From NCBI RefSeq assembly GCF_003985145.1, contig NZ_ML133534.1, positions 62,001-126,000 of the forward strand: 64,000 nt of DNA, written 5' to 3'. Numbering within the stretch: position 1 is the first letter of the stretch; the number at the start of each line of letters is the position of its first letter. The notes under the pieces were generated by a model, which ran no database searches, was not told where the DNA came from, and saw only the letters and a list, made by a program, of their open reading frames with translations. Position numbers and translations under genes: made by a program. This stretch comes from Rhizobium anhuiense. GTDB lineage: Bacteria; Pseudomonadota; Alphaproteobacteria; Rhizobiales; Rhizobiaceae. Positions 1-7,910 of the stretch are shown piece after piece.

Positions 1-249
1 ACGCTGTTTTTCCTGCTCGTCATCAACATCACAGAGAGCTTCCAGGATTCCTTCGGTATCGTCGACGTCATGACCCAAGGCGGGCCGGCGCGCGCCACCG
101 AACTCATGGTCTACAAGATCTATTTCGACGGCTTCAGAGGTCTCGATTATTCCGGCGCTGCGGCGCAGTCGATCATCCTGATGGTGCTCGTCGTCCTTCT
201 CACCATCTTCCAGTTCCGCTTCATCGAGCGGCGCGTGCACTACAAGTGA
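1..249 (+). CDS. ugpA: sn-glycerol-3-phosphate ABC transporter permease UgpA (3' part only)
   Basis: The window opens inside this gene; only the last 82 codons are present, read in frame from base 1 to the TGA at 247-249. The segment carries a late membrane helix, the stretch ITESFQDSFGIVD, the TQGGP motif and a final hydrophobic helix followed by FRFIERRVHYK, which closely resembles the end of UgpA proteins. UgpA and UgpE form the inner-membrane channel for glycerol-3-phosphate and glycerophosphodiesters. It is 10 nt upstream of ugpE and clearly in the same operon. The binding protein gene ugpB would be expected further upstream, outside the window. A related sugar permease is possible but less likely given how well ugpE fits the family. 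Confidence 0.85.
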   Translation, partial: TLFFLLVINITESFQDSFGIVDVMTQGGPARATELMVYKIYFDGFRGLDYSGAAAQSIILMVLVVLLTIFQFRFIERRVHYK

Positions 250-259
250 GGTCGCGGAC

Positions 260-1174
260 ATGATCGAACGCACGCCGATATTCAACTTCATCTGCTATAC
301 GCTTCTTGCGCTCGGCATGGTGATCGCGCTCCTGCCTTTCGCCATCGTCATCATCGCGTCGACGCTGGATCTGGAAACGGTCAATCGCGTGCCGCTGCCG
401 CTCACGCCGGGCTCGCATTTCTGGGAAAACGCCGAGGCCGCCTGGGTTCGCGCCGACCTCGGCAACAAGCTGTTCCACAGCATCATCTTCGCCACGACGG
501 TCGGTGCCGGCAAAGTCATGCTTTCTTCCATGGCGGCTTTCTCGATCGTCTACTTCCGCTTCCGTGGCCGCTATGTGATTTTCTGGATCATCTTCATCAC
601 GCTGATGCTGCCGCTGGAAGTCCGCATCGTGCCGACCTATTCGATTGCGGCCAACGCGCTGCAGCCTTTCCAGACGATCCTCGACGTCACCGGGATAAGC
701 TGGCTCGTCTCGCAGATCACCGGCATTCAGATCAAGCTCGAATGGGGTCTGCTGAATTCCTATCCCGGTCTCGTTCTGCCGCTGGTCGCCACGGCGACCG
801 GCACCTTCCTTTACCGGCAGTTCTACCTGACGGTTCCGGACGAGCTGGCCGAAGCCTCGAAGATGGACGGTTCGGGCCCGGTCCGGTTCTTCTGGGATAT
901 TCTGCTGCCGCTTTCGCGGCCGAATATGATCGCGCTGTTCACCATCATGTTCGTCTGGGCCTGGAACCAGTATCTCTGGCCGTTGCTGATCACCACCGAT
1001 CCGAATTTCGGCATTGCGGTGACGCAGTTGAAGACCCTGATCCCGTCCGAATTCGGCCTGCCCGACTGGAACGTCGCCATGGCTGGAACCCTGATCATCA
1101 TGTCGCCGCCGCTGGTGCTCGTCATCCTGATGCAGCGCTGGTTCGTGCGCGGCCTTATCTCCACCGAGAAGTGA
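260..1174 (+). CDS. ugpE: sn-glycerol-3-phosphate ABC transporter permease UgpE
   Basis: Inner-membrane permease of 304 residues in the MalG/UgpE class. It begins MIERTPIF, has about six membrane helices, and the conserved cytoplasmic EAA loop (DELAEASKMDGSGPVRFFWDI, about residues 193-213) that docks on the ATPase. The segments IFITLMLPLEVRI, GTFLYRQFY, WNQYLWPLLI and the C-terminal MQRWFVRGL match what is known of E. coli UgpE (281 aa). The extra length comes mostly from an insertion at about residues 133-165, between the LPLEVRI region and the EAA-loop half. The gene lies 10 nt after ugpA and 12 nt before ugpC. In other bacteria the ugp system responds to phosphate starvation; its promoter is outside the window. 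Confidence 0.92.
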   Translation: MIERTPIFNFICYTLLALGMVIALLPFAIVIIASTLDLETVNRVPLPLTPGSHFWENAEAAWVRADLGNKLFHSIIFATTVGAGKVMLSSMAAFSIVYFRFRGRYVIFWIIFITLMLPLEVRIVPTYSIAANALQPFQTILDVTGISWLVSQITGIQIKLEWGLLNSYPGLVLPLVATATGTFLYRQFYLTVPDELAEASKMDGSGPVRFFWDILLPLSRPNMIALFTIMFVWAWNQYLWPLLITTDPNFGIAVTQLKTLIPSEFGLPDWNVAMAGTLIIMSPPLVLVILMQRWFVRGLISTEK

Positions 1175-1186
1175 AGGAGTACTCCC

Positions 1187-2296
1187 TTGGCACCGATCTC
1201 CATTCGTGGCGTGAAGAAGAACTACGGCAAGACCCCCGTCGTCCACGGCGTCGATCTCGACATCCAGTCGGGTGAGTTCATCGTCATCCTCGGCCCGTCC
1301 GGCTGCGGCAAGTCCACGCTGCTGCGTATGATCGCCGGCCTCGAGGAAATCAGCGGCGGCGAAATCGCCATCGATGGCCGTGTCGTCAACCAGATGGAGC
1401 CGCGCGAACGCGGCTGCGCCATGGTGTTCCAGAACTACGCGCTTTACCCGCATATGAGCGTCGCCGAGAATATCGGCTATGCCTTGAAGGTGGCCGGCGT
1501 TTCGACGGCGGAGCGTACGCGGCGCATCGGCGAAGTCGCCAAGGCGCTCAGCCTCGAACCCTTCCTCGACCGTCGGCCGGCCGCCCTTTCCGGCGGCCAG
1601 CGGCAGCGCGTCGCCATGGGCCGCGCGATGATCCGCGAGCCGAAGGTGTTTCTCTTCGACGAGCCGCTATCGAACCTCGACGCCAAGCTGCGCATCGCCA
1701 TGCGCGCCGAAATCCGACGCCTGCACCGCCGCCTCGGGGCCACCTCGATCTTCGTCACGCATGACCAGACGGAGGCGATGACGCTGGCCGACCGGCTGGT
1801 GGTGATGAATGGCGGCAGGGTGGAGCAGGTCGGCACGCCGGAAGAGGTCTATCATCATCCGGTCTCGCGCTTCGTCGCTGGTTTCGTCGGCACGCCGGCG
1901 ATGAACCTGCTCGAAGGCACGATCAATGACGAGGGCGTCTTCGTCTACGACCAGAGCCGCAAGGTCGTGCTGCCGCGCGAGCGCGCCGCACCGCTTAAAG
2001 GCAAACGCGTCGTGCTCGGCATGCGCGCCGAAGCCGCCCGGCTGGTGGCCCCGGATGCGCCGGGTGCCCTCACCGCAACGGCCGATTTCATCGAAGAGCT
2101 TGGCGCAAGCCGTGTCGTCCACGCCGATTTCGACGGGCTGCCCTTTGCCGTGGCGCTGACCGAGGCGGTGAAGGTGAAGTCGGGAGATCCGATCGGCATC
2201 GCGATCGATTACGACCAGATCCACCTCTATGCCGCCGATACCGGCCGAATCATCGAGAACACTGCCATGAGCGGCGCCGGCGTCGTCCACGCCTGA
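1187..2296 (+). CDS. ugpC: sn-glycerol-3-phosphate ABC transporter ATPase UgpC
   Basis: Cytoplasmic ATPase of 369 residues in the MalK/UgpC family, which powers the UgpAE channel. Walker A is GPSGCGKST (residues 36-44), the signature is LSGGQRQ (135-141), Walker B is VFLFDE (155-160), and the H-loop THDQ follows. From about residue 240 there is a C-terminal TOBE/OB regulatory domain typical of this subfamily. The start is a TTG at 1187 with a strong ribosome site (GAAGGAGT) six bases upstream; no ATG fits as well. It is the last gene of the ugp operon. Substrate specificity is inferred from the neighbouring permeases, since MalK-type ATPases are very alike. Confidence 0.92.
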   Translation: MAPISIRGVKKNYGKTPVVHGVDLDIQSGEFIVILGPSGCGKSTLLRMIAGLEEISGGEIAIDGRVVNQMEPRERGCAMVFQNYALYPHMSVAENIGYALKVAGVSTAERTRRIGEVAKALSLEPFLDRRPAALSGGQRQRVAMGRAMIREPKVFLFDEPLSNLDAKLRIAMRAEIRRLHRRLGATSIFVTHDQTEAMTLADRLVVMNGGRVEQVGTPEEVYHHPVSRFVAGFVGTPAMNLLEGTINDEGVFVYDQSRKVVLPRERAAPLKGKRVVLGMRAEAARLVAPDAPGALTATADFIEELGASRVVHADFDGLPFAVALTEAVKVKSGDPIGIAIDYDQIHLYAADTGRIIENTAMSGAGVVHA

Positions 2297-2337
2297 GCGC
2301 GCCGCAACCGTTTCCGATCCCATGTGAGCGCCCGATA

Positions 2338-2811
2338 TCAGCGATGGATCGGGTCGATCCACGGGACGTCTTCCGGCTTTTCGACCGGCTCGATGTCGAG
2401 ATTGACGACGACCGGTTCCTGGCCCGAGCGGACGAGCACGCATTCCAGCGTCTCGTCGCGGCTGGCGTTGATCTCCTGGTGCGGCACATAGGGCGGAACA
2501 TAGATGAAATCGCCGGGGCCGGCCTCGGCGGTATATTCCAGATGTTCGCCCCAGCGCATGCGGGCCTTGCCCTTGACCACGTAGATGATGCTTTCGAGAT
2601 CGCCGTGGTGATGGGCGCCGGTCTTGGCGTTGGCATGGATCGTTACCGTGCCGGCCCAGATCTTTTCGGCGCCGGCACGCGCATTGTTGATCGCAGTCGC
2701 GCGGTTCATGCCCGGCGTCTGCGCGGTATTCGGATCGAGCGAATTGCCGGGAATGACCTTGACGCCATGTTCGCGCCAGTCGACATGATGGTGCTCGTGG
2801 TCGTCGCTCAT
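2338..2811 (-). CDS. Cupin-domain protein
   Basis: Small cytoplasmic protein of 157 residues with one cupin beta-barrel. The first metal-binding cupin motif is visible as GAHHHGDLESIIYVVKG (about residues 65-81) and the second as PGDFIYVPPYVPHQ (about 98-111), so histidines and the glutamate for a metal site are present. The N-terminus is rich in histidine (DHEHHHVDW). It converges on ugpC with a 41 bp gap and is divergent from the carboxymuconolactone-decarboxylase-like gene at 2934. Cupins of this size include dioxygenases, isomerases and sugar-binding proteins; the sequence alone does not say which. Confidence 0.75.
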   Translation of the reverse strand: MSDDHEHHHVDWREHGVKVIPGNSLDPNTAQTPGMNRATAINNARAGAEKIWAGTVTIHANAKTGAHHHGDLESIIYVVKGKARMRWGEHLEYTAEAGPGDFIYVPPYVPHQEINASRDETLECVLVRSGQEPVVVNLDIEPVEKPEDVPWIDPIHR

Positions 2812-2933
2812 ACCTTGCCTCCCGCTTCGATCTGGTCAGTCTAGGCCGGCGCCGGGCGGCAGCCAAGCGGATTTGCCCGCACAATATCTCGGCGCCCCGA
2901 TAGCTTCTGTGCACAAAGGAAAGAACGGACCCG

Positions 2934-3470
2934 ATGAGCCACCTCCCGCAGATCGACTACGATACCGCTTCGGAAGAGATTCGTGCGGCGCATGACGAAG
3001 AAATCAGGCTGCGCGGACGGATGACCAATATGAAGCGGACGCTCTTACATTCGCCCGCCGCCCATCGCATCTACGCCGAATGGTTCACGCTGCGGGCCGA
3101 ACTCGATCCTGCTGTCAATGACCGGGCGATCTGGATCTTCTCGCATGCAATCTCTAAGGCGGCGCAATCGAAAATCGCCATCACCTTCTTTCGTCGGGCG
3201 CTGATCAACAATGGTTTCAATCCGGACGCACTGGAGCTTTCCGAGGAGGAAGCGCTGCTCGACGCTTTCGGCAAGGCGATCGTTGCCGATTCCAACGCCG
3301 TACCCGCCGAACTCTGGGCGAAGCTGAAACAGCGCTACGAGATCAAGGTGCTTGTCGATCTCGTCGCCTTCGCCGGCATCATGCTGGCGACCGCCGTCTT
3401 CAACAATGTCGTCGACGTCGATTTCGACCCCGAGCTTGAAGCTTTCGCCGAAGGCGCCAATTCCGCCTAA
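2934..3470 (+). CDS. Carboxymuconolactone decarboxylase/AhpD-like protein
   Basis: All-helical protein of 178 residues. The region ILDPAVNDRAIWIFSHAISKAAQ... followed by a long helix pair with FFRRALINNG resembles the CMD/AhpD fold, in which an alkylhydroperoxidase or a decarboxylase active site lies on an alpha bundle. There is no cysteine at all, so the CxxC of AhpD-type peroxidases is missing and peroxidase activity by that mechanism is excluded. Its stop overlaps the stop of the convergent TIM-barrel gene by 4 bp (stops at 3467-3470). The divergent cupin and convergent sugar-isomerase-like gene suggest a role in a small catabolic set. Function is not known. Confidence 0.6.
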   Translation: MSHLPQIDYDTASEEIRAAHDEEIRLRGRMTNMKRTLLHSPAAHRIYAEWFTLRAELDPAVNDRAIWIFSHAISKAAQSKIAITFFRRALINNGFNPDALELSEEEALLDAFGKAIVADSNAVPAELWAKLKQRYEIKVLVDLVAFAGIMLATAVFNNVVDVDFDPELEAFAEGANSA

Positions 3471-4234
3471 CCGAGTGCGGCGATCGCGCCCCTGACGGCG
3501 TCCGCGCCGGGTCTGGTCGGCCGGTATTCCAGACCGACGGCGCCGTCGTAGCCGTTGGCGAAGATCCAGTCGAGGCGATGGGCAAGGTCGATTTCGCCAG
3601 AGCCCGGTTCGTTGCGGCCGGGGTGATCGGCGACATGGACGTGGATGATGCGATCGAGGCGGCCATCGAGCACGTCCTCGGTGCGCTCGTCCATCACGGC
3701 GGAGTGGTAGATGTCGTAGACGATGCCAATCTCGGGGCGGGCGACGTCATCGATGATGTCGAGGCCTTCGCGGGTCGAATCGAGGAAATAGCCGACATGG
3801 TCGATGCGGATGTTGAGCGGCTCGACGCCGAGGCGCACACCGCTGCCTGCAAGAATATCGGCGCCGGCCTTCAGTGTTTCAGTCAGCGCCCGGCGCTGTT
3901 CTTGCCGGCTCAGGGCCGGGAGATCGTCGCCCGCCTGGGCAATCAGCACCGGCGCGCCGAGACGCCTGGCGACAGTGACGGATTCGGCAAGGCCTTTCAG
4001 CCAAGCCTGCCGGTTGGCGGCGTCGGTCAACGCGATCATCGGTTCGGCGACGAGGCTGGTGACGGCAAGGCCGGTTTCCTTCAGTGTCGCCTCGATCGCG
4101 TCCAGATCCTTGTCGCTCCAGCGCCAGAATTCGATTGCCGTCAGGCCGGCAGCATGGGCGCGGCGGATGCGGTCGGGAAAGCGGTCGCCCTCTTCGGCAA
4201 ACAGCCACTCTATGCAGGCTGAATAACGTGGCAT
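3467..4234 (-). CDS. Hydroxypyruvate isomerase-like TIM-barrel sugar isomerase
   Basis: Protein of 255 residues in the xylose-isomerase-like TIM-barrel family, most like hydroxypyruvate isomerase (interconversion of hydroxypyruvate and tartronate semialdehyde). The start PRYSACIEWLF, the GLTAIEFW strand, GVEPLNIRIDH, the metal/acid region IVYDIYHS and the HVHVADHPGRNEPGSGEID motif are typical. The start at 4234 is chosen over an in-frame start five codons upstream because GGAGGAG lies six bases before it. It is tail-to-tail with the preceding gene (4 bp overlap) and divergent from the SDR at 4377. The exact substrate cannot be read from the sequence; a 2-keto-myo-inositol or tagatose-type epimerase is an alternative. 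Confidence 0.72.
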   Translation of the reverse strand: MPRYSACIEWLFAEEGDRFPDRIRRAHAAGLTAIEFWRWSDKDLDAIEATLKETGLAVTSLVAEPMIALTDAANRQAWLKGLAESVTVARRLGAPVLIAQAGDDLPALSRQEQRRALTETLKAGADILAGSGVRLGVEPLNIRIDHVGYFLDSTREGLDIIDDVARPEIGIVYDIYHSAVMDERTEDVLDGRLDRIIHVHVADHPGRNEPGSGEIDLAHRLDWIFANGYDGAVGLEYRPTRPGADAVRGAIAALG

Positions 4235-4376
4235 GAAAACTCCTCCCATCCTGTTGATGTAGGCATGCGACAGATCGCAGCCTCTCGCAAGAGGCGTTCG
4301 GGCGCTTGACGCCCGGGTTCATTGGCGGAACACTCAGCATATCAGGCCGGGATCTCCGGCCGTTGCGGAGGAAGAC

Positions 4377-5165
4377 ATGGATCTCGGATTGAAGGGAAAG
4401 ACTGCCGTCATAACAGGCGCGTCGGTCGGTATCGGACTGGCGATCGCCGAGGGGCTGGCGGCTGAGGGCGCCAATCTCGTGCTGGCGGCCCGCGGCGGCG
4501 ATCGGCTCAAGGCGGAAGCCGCCCGTATCGCCGAGAAGTACGGTGTCGACGCCATCGCTGTTGCCGCCGACGTGGCGACGGCTGGGGGAACCGAGGCGAT
4601 CATTGCGGCGGCGGCCGAAAAAGGCGGGGCCGATATCCTCATCAACAATGCCGGCACCGGATCGAATGAGACGGTGATGGAGGCGCCGGACGAGAAGTGG
4701 CAAGCCTATTGGGACCTGCATGTGATGGCCGCCGTGCGGCTTGCGCGCGGCATCGCGCCGCAGATGAAGGAACGCGGCGGTGGTGTGATCCTGCACAACG
4801 CCTCGATCTGTGCCGTTCAGCCGCTGTGGTACGAACCGATCTACAATGTCAGCAAGTCGGCGCTGATGATGTTTTCGAAGACACTGTCGACCGAGCTCAT
4901 CAAGGACAATATCCGTGTCAACTGCGTCAATGCCGGCCTTATCCTGACGCCCGACTGGATCAAGACCGCCAAGCAGTTGACGGCCGAAACCGGCGGCAAC
5001 TGGGAAGGCTACCTGCAGAGCGTCGCCAACGAACACGCCGCCTCCAAACGCTTCGGCACGCCGGAGGAACTGGCGAATGTCTTCGTCTTCCTGAGTTCGG
5101 AGCGCGCGAGCTATTGCATCGGCTCGACCTATTTCGTCGATGGCGGCATGCTGAAGACGATTTGA
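4377..5165 (+). CDS. SDR-family NAD(P)-dependent oxidoreductase
   Basis: Classical short-chain dehydrogenase of 262 residues. The cofactor motif TGASVGIG is near residue 14, the NNAG motif near 91, the catalytic serine lies in HNASICAV, and the catalytic pair is YNVSK; the C-terminus ends YFVDGGM as in most classical SDRs. A GGAGG ribosome site precedes the ATG. The gene is divergent from the hydroxypyruvate-isomerase-like gene (142 bp between starts). A role in oxidising a hydroxy-acid or sugar derivative together with that neighbour is plausible but is inference; SDR substrates cannot be told from sequence. Confidence 0.85.
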   Translation: MDLGLKGKTAVITGASVGIGLAIAEGLAAEGANLVLAARGGDRLKAEAARIAEKYGVDAIAVAADVATAGGTEAIIAAAAEKGGADILINNAGTGSNETVMEAPDEKWQAYWDLHVMAAVRLARGIAPQMKERGGGVILHNASICAVQPLWYEPIYNVSKSALMMFSKTLSTELIKDNIRVNCVNAGLILTPDWIKTAKQLTAETGGNWEGYLQSVANEHAASKRFGTPEELANVFVFLSSERASYCIGSTYFVDGGMLKTI

Positions 5166-5241
5166 CGGCGGCCGCCGGCAGGGCTCGGCAAGTCGATCTT
5201 TCGCAAGACTGCCGGGCCGGCCTGTGGACGTTGCCGATACA

Positions 5242-5258
5242 AGCTATAAATAATAGCT
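5242..5258. promoter_or_regulatory. Inverted repeat upstream of the Rrf2 gene, candidate operator
   Basis: Perfect palindrome AGCTAT-AAATA-ATAGCT in an AT-rich patch about 80-100 bp before the rrf2-like start codon. A second shorter hairpin, CCTGC-TATTG-GCAGG (5294-5308), follows. Rrf2 proteins bind AT-rich dyads and often control their own gene, so the first repeat is a reasonable autoregulatory site; this is inference. Confidence 0.4.
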
Positions 5259-5339
5259 ATTTTGTTGTATGTTCACGCTTTTGACGCTATTTGCCTGCTA
5301 TTGGCAGGATAAATACTGCGATTCTACAAGGCGACGACG

Positions 5340-5804
5340 ATGCTGACGAAAAAGGGAAAATACGGGCTGAAGGCGCTGGTCGATCTGGCGCGGCTGGCGC
5401 CGGGCGAGACTGCCTTCATCAACGATATCGCGGCCCGCAACAATATCCCGAAGAAGTTCCTCGATACGATCCTGCTGGAACTGCGCAATGTCGGCATCCT
5501 GCGCTCGAAGAAGGGGCCGGGCGGCGGCTATTCGCTGTCGCGGCCGGCCTCGGAAATCCGCATCGGCCATGTCATCCGCACGCTCGACGGGCCCCTAGCA
5601 CCGATTCGCTGCGCCAGCCGGACGGCGTACGAGGCCTGCGACGACTGCGCCGATCCTGAGACCTGTCAGGTGCGGCGCTCGATGACCGATGTTCGGGACG
5701 CGATCGCCGCCATTCTCGACAATATGACCCTCGAGCAATTCGTCGCCGACGGCGGCCGCATCGAAGGCGCTAAGGAACAGTTCCCGATCTCCGCCGCCAG
5801 CTGA
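5340..5804 (+). CDS. Rrf2-family transcriptional regulator with a four-cysteine cluster
   Basis: DNA-binding protein of 154 residues. The N-terminal winged helix starts LTKKGKYGLKALVDLA, contains the recognition region NNIPKKFLDTILLEL and the wing KKGPGGGYSLSRP, as in Rrf2/IscR/CymR proteins. Cysteines at about residues 91, 100, 103 and 109 (C-x8-C-x2-C-x5-C) sit where IscR binds its Fe-S cluster, but the spacing differs from IscR, so a metal or Fe-S ligand set is possible and unproven. The gene converges on the SfnB-like gene with no intergenic base. Because Rrf2 members include CymR, a cysteine-metabolism regulator, and the neighbour belongs to a sulfur-acquisition family, a sulfur-related role is a fair guess. 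Confidence 0.85.
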   Translation: MLTKKGKYGLKALVDLARLAPGETAFINDIAARNNIPKKFLDTILLELRNVGILRSKKGPGGGYSLSRPASEIRIGHVIRTLDGPLAPIRCASRTAYEACDDCADPETCQVRRSMTDVRDAIAAILDNMTLEQFVADGGRIEGAKEQFPISAAS

Positions 5805-6932
5805 TTAGGCGCCACCGACCTTCGACATGTATTCGCCTGCGGTATGCACCAATCTATCCCGCGGCAGCGAAAGCGCGTGAATGCGGGCATTCCGCCAATG
5901 GCGGTCGAGATTGAGCCCGATGCCTGCTGATGTTCCCCCTGCAAGTTCGAACAGCGCGTTTGCGGTGTCGAGCGCCGTTTCCCCGGCAAGGATCGCCGCC
6001 GCCGAGGCGGAGAAATGCGCGTCCGCCATCGCTGCCTCGACAGGATTGACCTGGGCAATGTCGAGCTTGCGGCCAGCCCGTTCCAAGGCTGCCGCTGTCG
6101 CTTCGATGCGGATGGCGCGTTCGCCGATCCGGGGAAGAACCGTTGTGCTGCGATCGCCGATCGCGGTCATCAGGTCGCTCCATGCGGCTCGCGCGATGCC
6201 GAGGCCGACGCCGGCCTTGAGCAGCAGGCCGAGCGAGATGCCGGTCGAATGTCCGGACGAAGGGGCAGGCGCAACCGCATCGGCATTGACATGAAGCGTG
6301 CCGACGAGCGCCGTCGCCGATCCATTGGTGCGTTGGCCGAAGCCGTCCCAATCGTCGACCACCTGCACGCCTTCGTCATCGCGTGCGAGGTAGAGCGTCA
6401 CCGGGCGGCTGGGCGGAGCGGTGGCGGCGGCGGCGATCCAGTCGGCGAACAGAATACCGGGCACTTGGCGCGTGCGCCCGCTGAGGCGATAGCCCGGGCC
6501 TTCGGCCGTAAGCTCGGCCTCGTCAGTAAAGGCGGCGCCGGCGAAGCGGTCGCCGAGCAGCACACGGGCAAACAGCGATGCCTTCAAATCCTCGCCGGCC
6601 TGGGTACGGAGCGTTTCCAGTGCGCAAAAATGATTTTCCAACGCCTCGCCGATCGAGGCGTCGCCCTCGGCGATGATCGCAACGATTTCGGCGAGCAGGG
6701 CGTTCGACACGTCGAGCCCTTCATGGTCAGGCGGTACGGCGATTGCCGTCAGCCCCGATACCGACAGCGCATCGAGCTCGGCAAAGGGCAGGATGCGGTT
6801 GATATCGCGTTCGCTCGCCTGGTGCCGGAATGCGGCAGCGTGGTCGCGGGCCGCGGATATCGCCTCCTCTTCGCTTTCGATGCGATGCGCGGGAGGCCTC
6901 AAGCTCTCATGAAACTGCGATACCGTTCCCAT
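5805..6932 (-). CDS. SfnB-like acyl-CoA-dehydrogenase-fold flavin oxidoreductase
   Basis: Protein of 375 residues with the acyl-CoA dehydrogenase fold: N-terminal helical domain (RDINRILPFAELDALSVSGL), middle beta domain (SGRTRQVPG...), and C-terminal helical bundle ending in NLDRHWRNARIHALSLPRD. The segments ERDINR.LPFAELD, ENHFCALETLR, DDWDGFGQRTNGSATA and LDRHWRNAR resemble the SfnB group, flavin monooxygenase-type enzymes linked to use of sulfones and other organosulfur compounds. It is slightly shorter than typical SfnB (about 395-410). The start has GAGGAAAG upstream. It converges with the Rrf2 gene without a gap and is divergent from the phosphatase gene. A desulfurisation or dibenzothiophene-type monooxygenase role is the alternative. 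Confidence 0.72.
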   Translation of the reverse strand: MGTVSQFHESLRPPAHRIESEEEAISAARDHAAAFRHQASERDINRILPFAELDALSVSGLTAIAVPPDHEGLDVSNALLAEIVAIIAEGDASIGEALENHFCALETLRTQAGEDLKASLFARVLLGDRFAGAAFTDEAELTAEGPGYRLSGRTRQVPGILFADWIAAAATAPPSRPVTLYLARDDEGVQVVDDWDGFGQRTNGSATALVGTLHVNADAVAPAPSSGHSTGISLGLLLKAGVGLGIARAAWSDLMTAIGDRSTTVLPRIGERAIRIEATAAALERAGRKLDIAQVNPVEAAMADAHFSASAAAILAGETALDTANALFELAGGTSAGIGLNLDRHWRNARIHALSLPRDRLVHTAGEYMSKVGGA

Positions 6933-7135
6933 CGGTCACTCTTTCCTCGACGGATACAGGAGTGAGGGATTAGCCCTCGAATGATAAGACCGGTTTTTCT
7001 ACAAAACCCGAATGGTTTGAATTTTCTTACCAGCTTGATTGCCCTGTTCTCCACGCTACTTACGGTGAAGTGGGGCTTCCTTGATTGAGAAACATGATGA
7101 GCGACTCTCGTGCTCGCAACAGCGAGGTTTCGAAA

Positions 7136-7873
7136 ATGGCGCGCCAGCCGAGACCGCGTCTGACGCTGGATATTGCCGCTATCCCAACCTATGCGATCGG
7201 CGACATTCACGGCCGGTACGATCTGCTTGTGAAAGCCGAGGAAGCGATCCTGCGTGATGGCGCGCGGCTGCCCGGGCGCAAGCTGATCGTCACGCTCGGC
7301 GACTATATCGACCGCGGCCCGGAATCGGCACAGGTTATCGGCCATCTCATGGAGCCACCACCTGATGGATTCGACCGCATCTGCCTTGCCGGCAATCACG
7401 AAATCGCCATGCTCGACTATATCGACGGCTGGATCTCCTATGACGATTGGATGCAGATGGGGTCGGCGGAGCTGCTCAAATCCTATGGGCTCGATCCGGA
7501 CCACCTGCCCCTGGTCTTCCCCACCGGCGCAAAACTCGATGCCTTCATCCGCCAGTCGTTGCCGCGTACGCATATCGATTTCATGCGGGCGATGCCTGTC
7601 CTGCTGGAAACCCCAAGCGTGATTTTCGTGCACGCCGGCATCAATCCGAAACTGCCGCTCGACAGGCAGACGGACGAGGATCTGGTCCTCATCCGCCAGC
7701 GATTTCTCGAAAGCCGGGTGCCGTTACCGAAACTCATCGTTCACGGCCATACGCCGAACGACAAACCCGATATACGGCCGAGGCGGCTCAATATCGATAC
7801 GCGCGCCTATCGCAGTGGCAAGCTCACCGTCGCGCGCCTGTGGCAGGGCCAGGTGCATCTGTTTTCGACCTGA
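7136..7873 (+). CDS. PPP-family metallophosphoesterase (serine/threonine phosphatase-like)
   Basis: Cytoplasmic phosphoesterase of about 245 residues with the full PPP signature: GDIHGRYD, GDYIDRGPES, GNHEIAML, the single metal-ligand histidine in VHAGI and HGHTP. These residues hold the two active-site metals, so the enzyme should be active. Bacterial members act as protein phosphatases or as diadenosine tetraphosphatases; the short C-terminus does not decide between them. I chose the ATG at 7136 because GAGG lies eight bases upstream; ATGs at 7094 and 7097 would add about 14 residues. It is divergent from the SfnB-like gene. Confidence 0.85.
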   Translation: MARQPRPRLTLDIAAIPTYAIGDIHGRYDLLVKAEEAILRDGARLPGRKLIVTLGDYIDRGPESAQVIGHLMEPPPDGFDRICLAGNHEIAMLDYIDGWISYDDWMQMGSAELLKSYGLDPDHLPLVFPTGAKLDAFIRQSLPRTHIDFMRAMPVLLETPSVIFVHAGINPKLPLDRQTDEDLVLIRQRFLESRVPLPKLIVHGHTPNDKPDIRPRRLNIDTRAYRSGKLTVARLWQGQVHLFST

Positions 7874-7910
7874 CTTGCGCGCGTGTTTCTTCAGAGCCGG
7901 GTGGGTCGTC

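Noticed and set aside
221..1453. A 410-codon minus-strand open frame over ugpE and ugpC
   Set aside because: Mirror of well-supported transporter genes; composition is typical of antisense frames in GC-rich DNA.
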